A DNA stretch of 64,000 nucleotides. It comes from Collimonas sp. OK412. GTDB taxonomy: Bacteria > Pseudomonadota > Gammaproteobacteria > Burkholderiales > Burkholderiaceae_D. The notes beneath the pieces are model-generated. The model was not told where the DNA came from, ran no database searches, and saw nothing but the letters and a program-made list of their open reading frames with translations. Shown one piece after another: positions 57,009 to 64,000 of this stretch. The stretch lies in the NCBI RefSeq assembly GCF_900112135.1, contig NZ_FOLC01000003.1:186001-250000 (forward strand), in the 5' to 3' direction. The translations under genes were made by a program, and so were the position numbers. Position 1 is the stretch's first letter. Each line of letters starts with the position of its first letter.

Positions 57009-57381
57009 GGGGTAACTCCTGATGTTGTTACCGCCGCTGCGCTGCGCCAAACGACCGCTATGAAACCCCAAACAGTGTTGATTTGGCGGCTTTATTAGTC
57101 TTTTTGGGACGAGATGGAAGGTGGTACGCGCTACGGCGGAGTAAATTGGGCTAAACCCTGCAATTATAGCCGACAACGACCTACCCGGCAATCCGATCCG
57201 ACGCCAAGCTGAGGGTTTTTGTATAAATAATTAGTAAAGACATGCGGCGATGATGCAATTGACAACTTAACTGACAAACAGCGCCGCAACAGAGGATGCC
57301 GCAGACAATATTGGTCAGCTTGCCGGTCCGGCGTTCCGAACCGGCAAGCCGCGGCAGCCGACCGTGGTCCCCGGTCTCGGA
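57009..57381. other. carA leader and promoter region (373 bases)
   Basis: The region between carA and the GlcG-like gene holds the carA promoter and leader. An AT-rich stretch at 57215-57260 is the most likely promoter area, but no single hexamer pair is convincing. Expected arginine or pyrimidine control sites were not recognised. A hairpin for the GlcG-like gene lies at its far end. Confidence 0.45.
57318..57349. repeat. 10-bp inverted repeat after the GlcG-like gene
   Basis: GCTTGCCGGT and ACCGGCAAGC pair perfectly around a 12-base loop, 33 bases after the stop codon on the minus strand. No T run follows. Confidence 0.4.
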
Positions 57382-57789
57382 TCAGGCGCTCAAAGCGGCA
57401 ATGCCGGCCTTGGCGATCTGCACGTCTTCGCTCGACTTCACGCCGGAAACGCCGACTGCGCCAAGATATTCGCCGCCGACCACGATAGGCACCCCGCCCT
57501 CCAGCAAACCTTCCAGGTTTGGTGCGGTAATGAACGAGAAACGGCCGTTGTTGATCATGTCTTCGTAAATCTTCGATTCACGCTGGCCCAGCGCAGCGGT
57601 CTTAGCCTTGGCCGGCGCGATATGGGCTGAAATCGGCGCGCAGCCGTCGAGCCGTTGCAGCCACAGCAAGTGGCCGCCATCGTCAACGATCGAAATTGTC
57701 ACAGCCCAGCGGTTCTTCACCGCCTCAGCCTCTGCAGCCGCGGCGATTTTCTTGACATCGTCGAGTGTCAACACTTGTTTGGATTTCAT
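57382..57789 (-). CDS. GlcG/HbpS-family (DUF336) protein
   Basis: This 135-residue protein belongs to the GlcG/HbpS-like family, some members of which bind haem or corrinoids. Visible features are LTLDDVKKIAAAAEAEA, VTISIVDDGGHLLWLQRLDG and the glycine-rich end LEGGVPIVVGGEYLGAVGVSG. AAGGAGCAAAA stands before the ATG at 57789, better than an upstream in-frame start. No signal peptide is seen. It stands alone between carA and the NlpC/P60 gene; no glycolate genes are nearby, so its role is unknown. Confidence 0.85.
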   Translation of the reverse strand: MKSKQVLTLDDVKKIAAAAEAEAVKNRWAVTISIVDDGGHLLWLQRLDGCAPISAHIAPAKAKTAALGQRESKIYEDMINNGRFSFITAPNLEGLLEGGVPIVVGGEYLGAVGVSGVKSSEDVQIAKAGIAALSA

Positions 57790-58037
57790 TTTTGCTCCTT
57801 GTGAAATAACTGAATATTGTACTTTAGTGCTCTGCAATAGGCATCTGCGCCGCCGCCATTCCCGGCAGATTATTTCTGGCGCGATATTTGCTTGGAAGAA
57901 AACCCAAATGCAGGAAACTCCCTGCCGCCATTCGGATTTATCCGATTTTAATTAGTGTATTGACATGATATAGTTTGGCCCCGTCGCCTGCCAAGTTTGA
58001 CAGGTACCTCTTATTCACTTACATTCGTGCGATCGTA

Positions 58038-58628
58038 ATGTCCCAACGCCCACCCGTAACGATGACGATCAAAGAAGCCTTCCCCCTATTCCAGACCTTC
58101 GCGCTCGCTTGCGCGCTGCTCGCCGGCTTATGGCTGTGCAGTCCCGCCCGCGCTTCCGATATCACCGATATCGACATGCGGCCGCAACCGAGCAGCACCC
58201 GCAGCAAACTCCAGCAATTTACCGATCGGGCGTCGGACTTGGCTGTCAGCGCAATGGGCATGATCGGCATTCACTATAAATACGGCGGCAATAACCCTGA
58301 AAACGGCCTGGATTGCAGCGGCCTGGTACGGTATGTTTTCAAGGACGCCTGGGGCGTCAATGTTCCGCGCACGGCAGCCGAACTGAGCCGCAGCGGCGAA
58401 AAAATCGACAAGCAGGACTTGAAGCCGGGCGACCTGGTGTTCTATAACACGCTGCGCCGCAGCTTCTCCCACGTCGGCATCTACCTGGGCGACAACAAAT
58501 TCATCCACGCCCCGTCCACCGGCGGCAAAGTCCGCATCGAAAGCATGGACCTGGCTTACTGGAAATCGCGCTTTAACGGCGCGCGCCGCATCAACGATCC
58601 AGAGCCTGGCAGCGACAACCATCAATAA
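58038..58628 (+). CDS. Exported NlpC/P60 cell-wall endopeptidase (C40)
   Basis: This 196-residue peptidoglycan peptidase has a signal peptide (hydrophobic AFPLFQTFALACALLAGLWL, cleavage near PARASD) and a C-terminal NlpC/P60 domain. The catalytic Cys is in LDCSGLVRYVF, the His in FSHVGIYLGDN, and the third residue is His in KFIHAPSTG. It probably cleaves between D-Glu and diaminopimelate in stem peptides. The start at 58038 is uncertain; 58062 is also in frame and neither has a strong Shine-Dalgarno. It is followed by a strong terminator. Confidence 0.9.
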   Translation: MSQRPPVTMTIKEAFPLFQTFALACALLAGLWLCSPARASDITDIDMRPQPSSTRSKLQQFTDRASDLAVSAMGMIGIHYKYGGNNPENGLDCSGLVRYVFKDAWGVNVPRTAAELSRSGEKIDKQDLKPGDLVFYNTLRRSFSHVGIYLGDNKFIHAPSTGGKVRIESMDLAYWKSRFNGARRINDPEPGSDNHQ

Positions 58629-58641
58629 CGGCCCTACCTGC

Positions 58642-58680
58642 AAAAAGCCCCTGCCAGTCGAAGACTGCCAGGGGCTTTTT
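58642..58680. terminator. Bidirectional intrinsic terminator
   Basis: An 18-base stem with one mismatch and a three-base loop has A runs left and T runs right. It serves both the convergent NlpC/P60 gene and the patatin-like gene. Confidence 0.88.
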
Positions 58681-58712
58681 GCTTGGTGCGCGCTTCGCTC
58701 CCGCCGCCACCG

Positions 58713-59636
58713 TTATTCCTCGCGCTTTTCCTTCAATTTCTTCTTGATGGCCGCCATCTGCGCCATCGCCGCCTGCTCGCCGGCCAGGATCGCTGTATTG
58801 CGTGCGGCGAAGTCGTTGCCCTTCATCGCCCCCAGGTCGGGACGAATGACAATGTCGGCGTCCTTCAATTCGTAGCTATTGATGCTTTGTCCCATGATGG
58901 CGAAAGTCTGCAGCAGCACATCGACCGAACTGGATGCGGCCTGAGCCTCAGGCGAAGCCGAAATATTCACCGCAATCACGAAATCCGCGCCCATTTCATG
59001 GGCAAAACGCACCGGCACCGGCGACACCAAGCCGCCATCGACATACAGGTGGCCGCCGATGTTCACCGACTGGAACACGCCCGGCACCGCCGAAGAAGCC
59101 CGCACCGCGACTCCGGTATTGCCGCGGCGGAACAGGATCGGCGCGCCGCTGTTCAAATCGGTGGCGACGGCGCCGAACGGGATTTTCAGCTTTTCGATAG
59201 GCACATTGCGGATGGTCTTGTTGACATAGTTCTGGATCGCCTCGCCCTTCAGCACGCCGCTGACCTTGGCAAAGAACGGCACCGACCAGTCGGAAATGGC
59301 GGCTTCGTCCATCTGCAAGGCGATCTTCTGCAGCGCAAAGCCGTTATTGCCCGCCGCATACAGTGCGCCGACCACGCTGCCGGCGCTGGTGCCGACCACG
59401 ATGTCCGGCACGATCCCCTGCGCCTCCAGCGCCTTGATCACGCCGATATGGGCAAAACCGCGGGCAGCGCCCCCGCCCAGCACCAGGCCGATCTTGACCG
59501 GCTTGGGGACTTTCGGCTGGACAATCGGAGCGACCGCCACCGGCGGCACTTGCGGCGCGATCGGGTTGCTGCCGCAGGCGGCCAGCAAAACGCATAAAAC
59601 GAGGCTCAGGGGCGGCAATAAGCGTGGCAAGGACAT
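58713..59636 (-). CDS. Patatin-like phospholipase lipoprotein (RssA-like)
   Basis: This 307-residue lipoprotein was given the ATG at 59636, which yields a 21-residue signal and the lipobox LLAAC; longer in-frame starts exist. The patatin fold shows the oxyanion loop LGGGAARGFAH, nucleophile GTSAG and the Asp dyad YVDGGLVSPVP. The Pro-rich linker (residues 26-50) follows the lipid anchor. It is probably an inner-leaflet outer membrane or periplasmic lipid hydrolase. It lies upstream of no obvious partner and is convergent with the NlpC/P60 gene. Confidence 0.88.
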   Translation of the reverse strand: MSLPRLLPPLSLVLCVLLAACGSNPIAPQVPPVAVAPIVQPKVPKPVKIGLVLGGGAARGFAHIGVIKALEAQGIVPDIVVGTSAGSVVGALYAAGNNGFALQKIALQMDEAAISDWSVPFFAKVSGVLKGEAIQNYVNKTIRNVPIEKLKIPFGAVATDLNSGAPILFRRGNTGVAVRASSAVPGVFQSVNIGGHLYVDGGLVSPVPVRFAHEMGADFVIAVNISASPEAQAASSSVDVLLQTFAIMGQSINSYELKDADIVIRPDLGAMKGNDFAARNTAILAGEQAAMAQMAAIKKKLKEKREE

Positions 59637-59775
59637 ATGAGGGAGGCGGGACATTGAGCAAGATGAAGAAGAAGCGCAAACGCTGTCAGTCATCGACAAC
59701 GAACGCGGCCGGCGGCAAGTGCCGCCGCAGAATTGTAGCCGATGTTGAAGAGTTCAGACCGCCGCGCCGCTGGAA

Positions 59776-61086
59776 TTACGCTTGATCTTTCGCCGCAGCA
59801 ACGATTGACGTTGCCGGCAATTTGACGGTAAACACGCTGCCCTCGCCAGGCCGCGACTCGACCACCAGGCTGCCGTGATGGCGCAGCAGCACATGCTTGA
59901 CGATCGCCAAGCCCAGGCCGGTGCCCTGGGTTTCGCGCGAACGGCTTTTATCAACACGGTAAAAACGCTCGGTCAGCCGCGAGATATGCTCGGCGCTGAT
60001 GCCGATGCCGGAATCCCTGACCACCAGCTGCGGCCCGGCCTTGCCGTTCTGCCAGAGAATCTGGATCTTGCCGCCGGCCGGCGTGTAGCGGACAGCGTTG
60101 GAAATCAGGTTGCTGAAAGCGCTGCGCAGCTCGTCGTTGCTGCCGTTGATGTCGGGCCCGTCGACCGCCAGCGAAAAGCTGTGCTTGCCAGCCGACAGCA
60201 CCTCGGCTTCCAGCAGCAGGCTGCGCAGCATGGCCTGCATGTCCACCGGTTCGGGACGCAAGGGATAATCGATCGACTCCAGCCGCGTCAGGGTCAGCAT
60301 GTCGCCGATCAGGTTCTGCATGCGGTGCCCCTGCTCTGTCATCAGCTGCAGGTGGCCGGCGCGGGTTTTCGGGTCGAGATCCGGCTGCGCCTGCGCAATT
60401 TCCAGGAAGCCGTTGATCACGGTCAGCGGTGTGCGCAGTTCGTGCGACGCATTGGCGATGAAATCGCGCCGCATCATGTCGATCCTTTCGGATTCGGTGG
60501 CGTCGTGGGTCACCAGGATCTGGCGCCGGTTCTCGAACGGGATGATCTGCACGATCAGCTTGCGCTCGCGCAGGCTCAGGGTCAGCGGCTGGTCGTAACG
60601 GCCCAGGATGATGTAATCGATAAAGTCCGGGGTGCGGATCAGGTTGGTCACCCGCATGCCCTTGTCGCGCCCATGCTGCAGTCCAAGATGGCGTTCGGCG
60701 GCCGGATTGCACCACTCCAGGAACAAGACGTCGTCCATGATGACAACGCCGTCAGGCAGCAAGTGCATGGCCTGGCGGAAGCGCGCCAGCCATTCGCTCA
60801 GTTCGGTCTGGTGTTTCTCGTCGTCGCGCCGCAAGCGGTACAGGCGCGAAAAAATGTCGGTCCACGCACCCCAGCCGTCCGGCAGCTTTTCGCTGCGCGG
60901 ATTATCGAGCCAGCCGCTGAGCCGGAACAGGTAATGCAGCTGCACCACAACCGCAACCGACATCAGGGCCAAACCCAGCAGCAGGCCGGGCAGTACGCCA
61001 AACAAGGCCCAGACCACGCCTGAGATGACAAAGATCAGCAGGATCCGCAGCAATGCCGGGATCCAGAACAACATCTGTGGATTCAT
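59776..61086 (-). CDS. phoR: Phosphate regulon sensor kinase PhoR (copy 2)
   Basis: This 436-residue kinase has two adjacent transmembrane helices (about 8-52), a PAS domain (about 108-195, LLPDGVVIMDDVLFLEWCNPAA), HisKA (NASHELRTPLTVINGF) and HATPase (GTGLGLAIVKHVLLRH). It is strikingly similar to copy 1 at 43770-45113 and clearly a paralogue. It lies 87 bases after phoB copy 2 and in the pst-phoU cluster, so it is the more likely regulator of phosphate starvation genes. Confidence 0.9.
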   Translation of the reverse strand: MNPQMLFWIPALLRILLIFVISGVVWALFGVLPGLLLGLALMSVAVVVQLHYLFRLSGWLDNPRSEKLPDGWGAWTDIFSRLYRLRRDDEKHQTELSEWLARFRQAMHLLPDGVVIMDDVLFLEWCNPAAERHLGLQHGRDKGMRVTNLIRTPDFIDYIILGRYDQPLTLSLRERKLIVQIIPFENRRQILVTHDATESERIDMMRRDFIANASHELRTPLTVINGFLEIAQAQPDLDPKTRAGHLQLMTEQGHRMQNLIGDMLTLTRLESIDYPLRPEPVDMQAMLRSLLLEAEVLSAGKHSFSLAVDGPDINGSNDELRSAFSNLISNAVRYTPAGGKIQILWQNGKAGPQLVVRDSGIGISAEHISRLTERFYRVDKSRSRETQGTGLGLAIVKHVLLRHHGSLVVESRPGEGSVFTVKLPATSIVAAAKDQA

Positions 61087-61173
61087 AAATCACTATTATG
61101 CGAGGGGAGCATCGTTCACGGCGCCGGATCACGGCAACCGGCCAGCGCTTGAAACCCAGCTGTATATATTGCG

Positions 61174-61863
61174 CTATTTTGCCGAAAGCATGTAGCCGAC
61201 GCTGCGCACCGTGCGGATCAGGTGTTCCGATTCGCGCAGCGCCTTGCGCAGGCGCAGCACATGGACATCGACGGTGCGTTCTTCGATCACCACGTGGTCG
61301 CCCCAGACCTTGTCCAGCAGCTGGCTGCGCGAGAACACCCGGTCTGGATTGGCCATGAAGAATTTCAGCAGGCGGTATTCGGCGTGGCCGATATCGATTT
61401 TCTGGTTTTCCAGGCAGACTGAACAGCTGGCCGGATCGAGCGACACCGCGCCGGCCGACATCATGCCGGGGACTTCGTCGCTCCCCTTGCGCCGCAGCAG
61501 GGCCTTGACCCGGGAGGTCAGCTCACGCGGCGAAAACGGCTTGGTCATGTAGTCGTCGGCGCCGTTGTCGAGGCCGGAGATCTTGTCCTCTTCCATGCTT
61601 TTCGCGGTCAGCATCATGATCAGCATGGACTGCAGCTGGCGGTCGGCGCGCATTTGCGACAGCAGGCGCAAACCGCTCTGGTCCGGCAACATCCAGTCCA
61701 GCAGCACCAGGTGCGGCGTGCGGCGCTGGACGAATTCCCAGCCATCGGCGGCGGTATGCACGATGGAAGGAGTCCAGCCGGCTTCCTTGATGGTGAAACC
61801 AATCAGTTCGGCGATCGCCGGCTCGTCTTCAATGATCAGGATGGATGTTTTATCAGCGGCCAT
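61174..61863 (-). CDS. phoB: Phosphate regulon response regulator PhoB (copy 2)
   Basis: This 229-residue OmpR-type regulator has a receiver with Asp in VLLDWMLPDQSG and YMTKPFSP, and a winged-helix domain with VFSRSQLLDKVWG. It follows phoU by 25 bases and precedes phoR. Its targets would be genes with Pho boxes, such as pst and perhaps the pit operon at 6.9-8.5 kb. It differs from copy 1 throughout but keeps all key residues. Confidence 0.92.
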   Translation of the reverse strand: MAADKTSILIIEDEPAIAELIGFTIKEAGWTPSIVHTAADGWEFVQRRTPHLVLLDWMLPDQSGLRLLSQMRADRQLQSMLIMMLTAKSMEEDKISGLDNGADDYMTKPFSPRELTSRVKALLRRKGSDEVPGMMSAGAVSLDPASCSVCLENQKIDIGHAEYRLLKFFMANPDRVFSRSQLLDKVWGDHVVIEERTVDVHVLRLRKALRESEHLIRTVRSVGYMLSAK

Positions 61864-61888
61864 TTTTTAACACGCGGTTGACATGACA

Positions 61889-62593
61889 TTACACTTCGTC
61901 ATCGAACTGGCTGGTGGCGTAATCGGTATGGCGGATATCCTTGCCCTCGACAATGTAGATCACGTATTCGGCAATGTTCTTGGCATGGTCGCCGATGCGT
62001 TCGACCGCCTTGGCCACCCACAGGGTATCCATCGACGCCGAAATCGTGCGCGGATCTTCCATCATGAAAGTAATCAGGTTGCGCATGATCGAACGGAAAT
62101 CGCGGTCGATCACTTCGTCTTGCGCGATCAGCTTCATGGCCTGTTTTTCATCCAGGCGCGCCAGCGCATCCAGCGCATCGTGCAGCAGGTCGGCCGCGCC
62201 GACAGCGATGACGCGCACCGTTTCGGTATGGTCGATGGTGCCGGCGCCGCGCTTGTGCAGATGGATCGCGGTGCGCGCGATTTTTGCCGCTTCGTCGCCG
62301 ATCCGCTCCAGGTCGGTGATCACCTTGATGGTCGCCATCACCGTGCGCAGGTCGTTGGCGGTCGGCTGGCGGCGCACGATCAGGTGGCTGCAGGCGTCGT
62401 CCAGCTCGATTTCCAGGCGGTTGACCTGGTCGTCGTCCTTGATCACCCGTTCCGCCGCATCCAGGTTGCCGTTGCGGAAAACGTTGATCGCTTCCTGGAA
62501 CTGGCGCTCGACCAGGCCGCCCATGAGCAATACCTTGGAACGTATGGTTTCCAGGTCCGTATCGTACTGTTTTGAAGAGTGTTCGCCGGTCAT
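61889..62593 (-). CDS. phoU: Phosphate signalling regulator PhoU
   Basis: This 234-residue all-helical protein mediates inhibition of PhoR by the Pst transporter under phosphate sufficiency. Two tandem PhoU repeats are visible, with ERVIKDDDQVNRLEIEL, DLERIGDEAAKIA and AVERIGDHAKNIAEYVIY metal-binding motifs. A GAAGGAAACAAG ribosome binding site precedes the ATG. It lies between pstB and phoB in the standard order, with gaps of 49 and 25 bases. Confidence 0.96.
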   Translation of the reverse strand: MTGEHSSKQYDTDLETIRSKVLLMGGLVERQFQEAINVFRNGNLDAAERVIKDDDQVNRLEIELDDACSHLIVRRQPTANDLRTVMATIKVITDLERIGDEAAKIARTAIHLHKRGAGTIDHTETVRVIAVGAADLLHDALDALARLDEKQAMKLIAQDEVIDRDFRSIMRNLITFMMEDPRTISASMDTLWVAKAVERIGDHAKNIAEYVIYIVEGKDIRHTDYATSQFDDEV

Positions 62594-62642
62594 CTTGTTT
62601 CCTTCTGTTCTTTACGCGTCAAGGTTGAGGCTGTCGCTGGCA

Positions 62643-63431
62643 TTAACCGAAGCGGCCCGTGATGTAATCCTGCGTCTCTTTCCGTGCCGGATTCATGAAG
62701 ATCTGGTCGGTCTCGCCGAATTCCACCAGCTCGCCCAGGTACATGTAGGCGGTGTAGTCGGAACAGCGCGCCGCCTGTTGCATGTTGTGGGTCACGATGG
62801 CGATGGTGTAATCCTGCTTCAGCTCGCTGATCAGTTCTTCCACCTTGGCGGTCGAGATCGGATCCAGCGCCGAGGTCGGCTCATCCAGCAGCAAGACATC
62901 GGGACGCACCGCCACGCTGCGCGCAATGCACAGGCGCTGCTGCTGGCCGCCGGACAGGCTCAGGCCGCTCTTGTTCAGCTTGTCCTTGACCTCGCCCCAC
63001 AAGGCAGCCTTCGACAAGGCCCACTCGACGCGCTCGTCCATCTCGCCCTTGGGCAGGTTTTCATACAGGCGGATGCCGAATGCGATGTTGTCGTAGATCG
63101 ACATCGGAAACGGCGTCGGCTTCTGGAACACCATGCCAACCTTGGCGCGCAGCATGTTCAGGTCCTGCCCCGCTTCCAGGATGTTGCGGCCGGCGTACAT
63201 GATCTTGCCTTCCGCGCGCTGGCCCGGGTACAGGTCGTACATCCGGTTCAGGGTGCGCAGCAAGGTCGATTTGCCGCAGCCCGAAGGGCCGATGAATGCA
63301 GTCACTTTCTTTTCATTGACATGCAGGTTGATATTCTTCAAGCCCTGGAACGCGCCATAGTAAAAATTCAGCTGCGAGATTTCTATGGTCGGCTGCTTGT
63401 CGAGAGTATTCGGTTTGATTGAGGTTTGCAT
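62643..63431 (-). CDS. pstB: Phosphate ABC transporter ATP-binding protein PstB
   Basis: This 262-residue ATPase powers the high-affinity phosphate transporter. Motifs: Walker [11 protein letters not shown], signature [16 protein letters not shown], Walker [13 protein letters not shown], and the switch His in [14 protein letters not shown]. The ATG at 63431 gives the family N-terminus with [17 protein letters not shown]; a longer open frame runs into pstA and is rejected. It lies 38 bases after pstA. Confidence 0.96.
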   Translation of the reverse strand: MQTSIKPNTLDKQPTIEISQLNFYYGAFQGLKNINLHVNEKKVTAFIGPSGCGKSTLLRTLNRMYDLYPGQRAEGKIMYAGRNILEAGQDLNMLRAKVGMVFQKPTPFPMSIYDNIAFGIRLYENLPKGEMDERVEWALSKAALWGEVKDKLNKSGLSLSGGQQQRLCIARSVAVRPDVLLLDEPTSALDPISTAKVEELISELKQDYTIAIVTHNMQQAARCSDYTAYMYLGELVEFGETDQIFMNPARKETQDYITGRFG

Positions 63432-63469
63432 AATATTGACCAGTAAGGATGGCAATCTAAGTGAATTCG

Positions 63470-64000
63470 TTAACCTGGAATTTTCTGGCTGAAAAGCGAA
63501 CGCGACACGATGTTCAAGGCCAGCACGCTGAAGGTGATCAGCAATGCGCCGCCCCACGCCAGCGGCACCCAGTTGTCGAACGGGCTCATCGCAAACTGGC
63601 TGATCACCACCGGCAGGTTGGCAATCGGCTTGTTCATGTTGGTGCTGAAGAACTGGTTGTTCAAGGCCGTGAACAGCAACGGCGCCGTTTCGCCGGCAAT
63701 CCGCGCCACCGCCAGCAGGACGCCGGTGACCACGCCGGCCTTGACCGCACGCAGGCGCACCAGCAAGGCGACTTTCCAGCGCGGCGCGCCCAGCGCGAAT
63801 GCTGCTTCGCGCAGGTTGCCCGGCACCAGTTTCAACATGTTGTCGGTAGTGCGCACCACCACCGGCACCGCAATCAGGGACAAGGCAAACGTACCGGCCC
63901 AGCCCGAGAAATGGCCAACCTTGGCAACGTAGATGGCGTAGACAAACAAGCCGATCACGATCGACGGCGCCGACAGCATGATGTCGGTCACAAAACGCGT
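63470..64000 (-). CDS. pstA: Phosphate ABC transporter permease PstA (start outside window)
   Basis: The last ~176 residues of the permease are in the window; the frame stays open to the edge, so the gene continues beyond 64000. Several transmembrane helices and the permease loop ([22 protein letters not shown], then [24 protein letters not shown]) mark the PstA family. It precedes pstB in the standard pstSCAB-phoU order. Confidence 0.93.
   Translation of the reverse strand, partial: TRFVTDIMLSAPSIVIGLFVYAIYVAKVGHFSGWAGTFALSLIAVPVVVRTTDNMLKLVPGNLREAAFALGAPRWKVALLVRLRAVKAGVVTGVLLAVARIAGETAPLLFTALNNQFFSTNMNKPIANLPVVISQFAMSPFDNWVPLAWGGALLITFSVLALNIVSRSLFSQKIPG

Overview
The window looks like the chromosome of a GC-rich betaproteobacterium of the order Burkholderiales, probably family Oxalobacteraceae (Collimonas/Herbaspirillum-like). 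The grounds are the gene neighbourhoods rpsF-priB-rpsR-rplI-dnaB, carA-carB-greA, yhbY/rlmE-ftsH-folP-glmM and pst-phoU-phoB-phoR, together with the protein sequences. This assignment is by recognition only; no database search was run.

Layout. 1-3.9 kb: tripartite MFS drug efflux (NodT-type outer membrane factor, EmrA, EmrB). 4.0-6.7 kb: a type V autotransporter. 6.9-8.5 kb: DUF47 protein plus the low-affinity phosphate carrier Pit, with a possible Pho box upstream. 8.7-11.8 kb: replication/translation cluster (dnaB, rplI, rpsR, priB, rpsF). 12.0-17.4 kb: lexA with an SOS box, trmJ, suhB, a VOC protein, an RhlE-type helicase and an exported cysteine-rich protein. 17.6 kb: tRNA-Arg(UCU).

17.8-43.4 kb is an accessory block. 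On its left it is bounded by a degenerate 3' part of a tRNA-Pro (17773-17820) and on its right by the intact tRNA-Pro(UGG) gene (43404-43480). The two copies are in the same orientation, as left by integration into a tRNA 3' end. No integrase is visible, so this would be an old, immobile genomic island. It carries two signalling modules. Module 1 (minus strand, 30.1 to 18.0 kb) is a seven-gene operon: a ThDP-dependent acetolactate-synthase-like enzyme, an SDR dehydrogenase, two half-size citrate-synthase-like proteins, a TonB-dependent receptor, a periplasmic binding protein, and a 1484-residue hybrid kinase ending in GGDEF-EAL. Module 2 (plus strand, 30.7 to 40.6 kb) is a periplasmic ligand-binding protein, a TorS-like hybrid kinase, a REC-PAS-GGDEF-EAL-REC protein, and an orphan PilB/GspE-type ATPase with four MshEN-like repeats. 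A Cache-GGDEF diguanylate cyclase follows. The block appears devoted to sensing small molecules and converting them into c-di-GMP output.

43.8-57.0 kb is core again: a phoB-phoR pair behind glmM, then folP, ftsH, rlmE, yhbY, a small membrane protein, greA, carB and carA. 57.4-64.0 kb: a GlcG/HbpS-like protein, an NlpC/P60 peptidase, a patatin-like lipoprotein, a second phoB-phoR pair, phoU, pstB and the end of pstA. The window therefore holds two PhoBR systems and both Pit- and Pst-type phosphate uptake. No insertion sequences, CRISPR arrays or prophage genes were seen.
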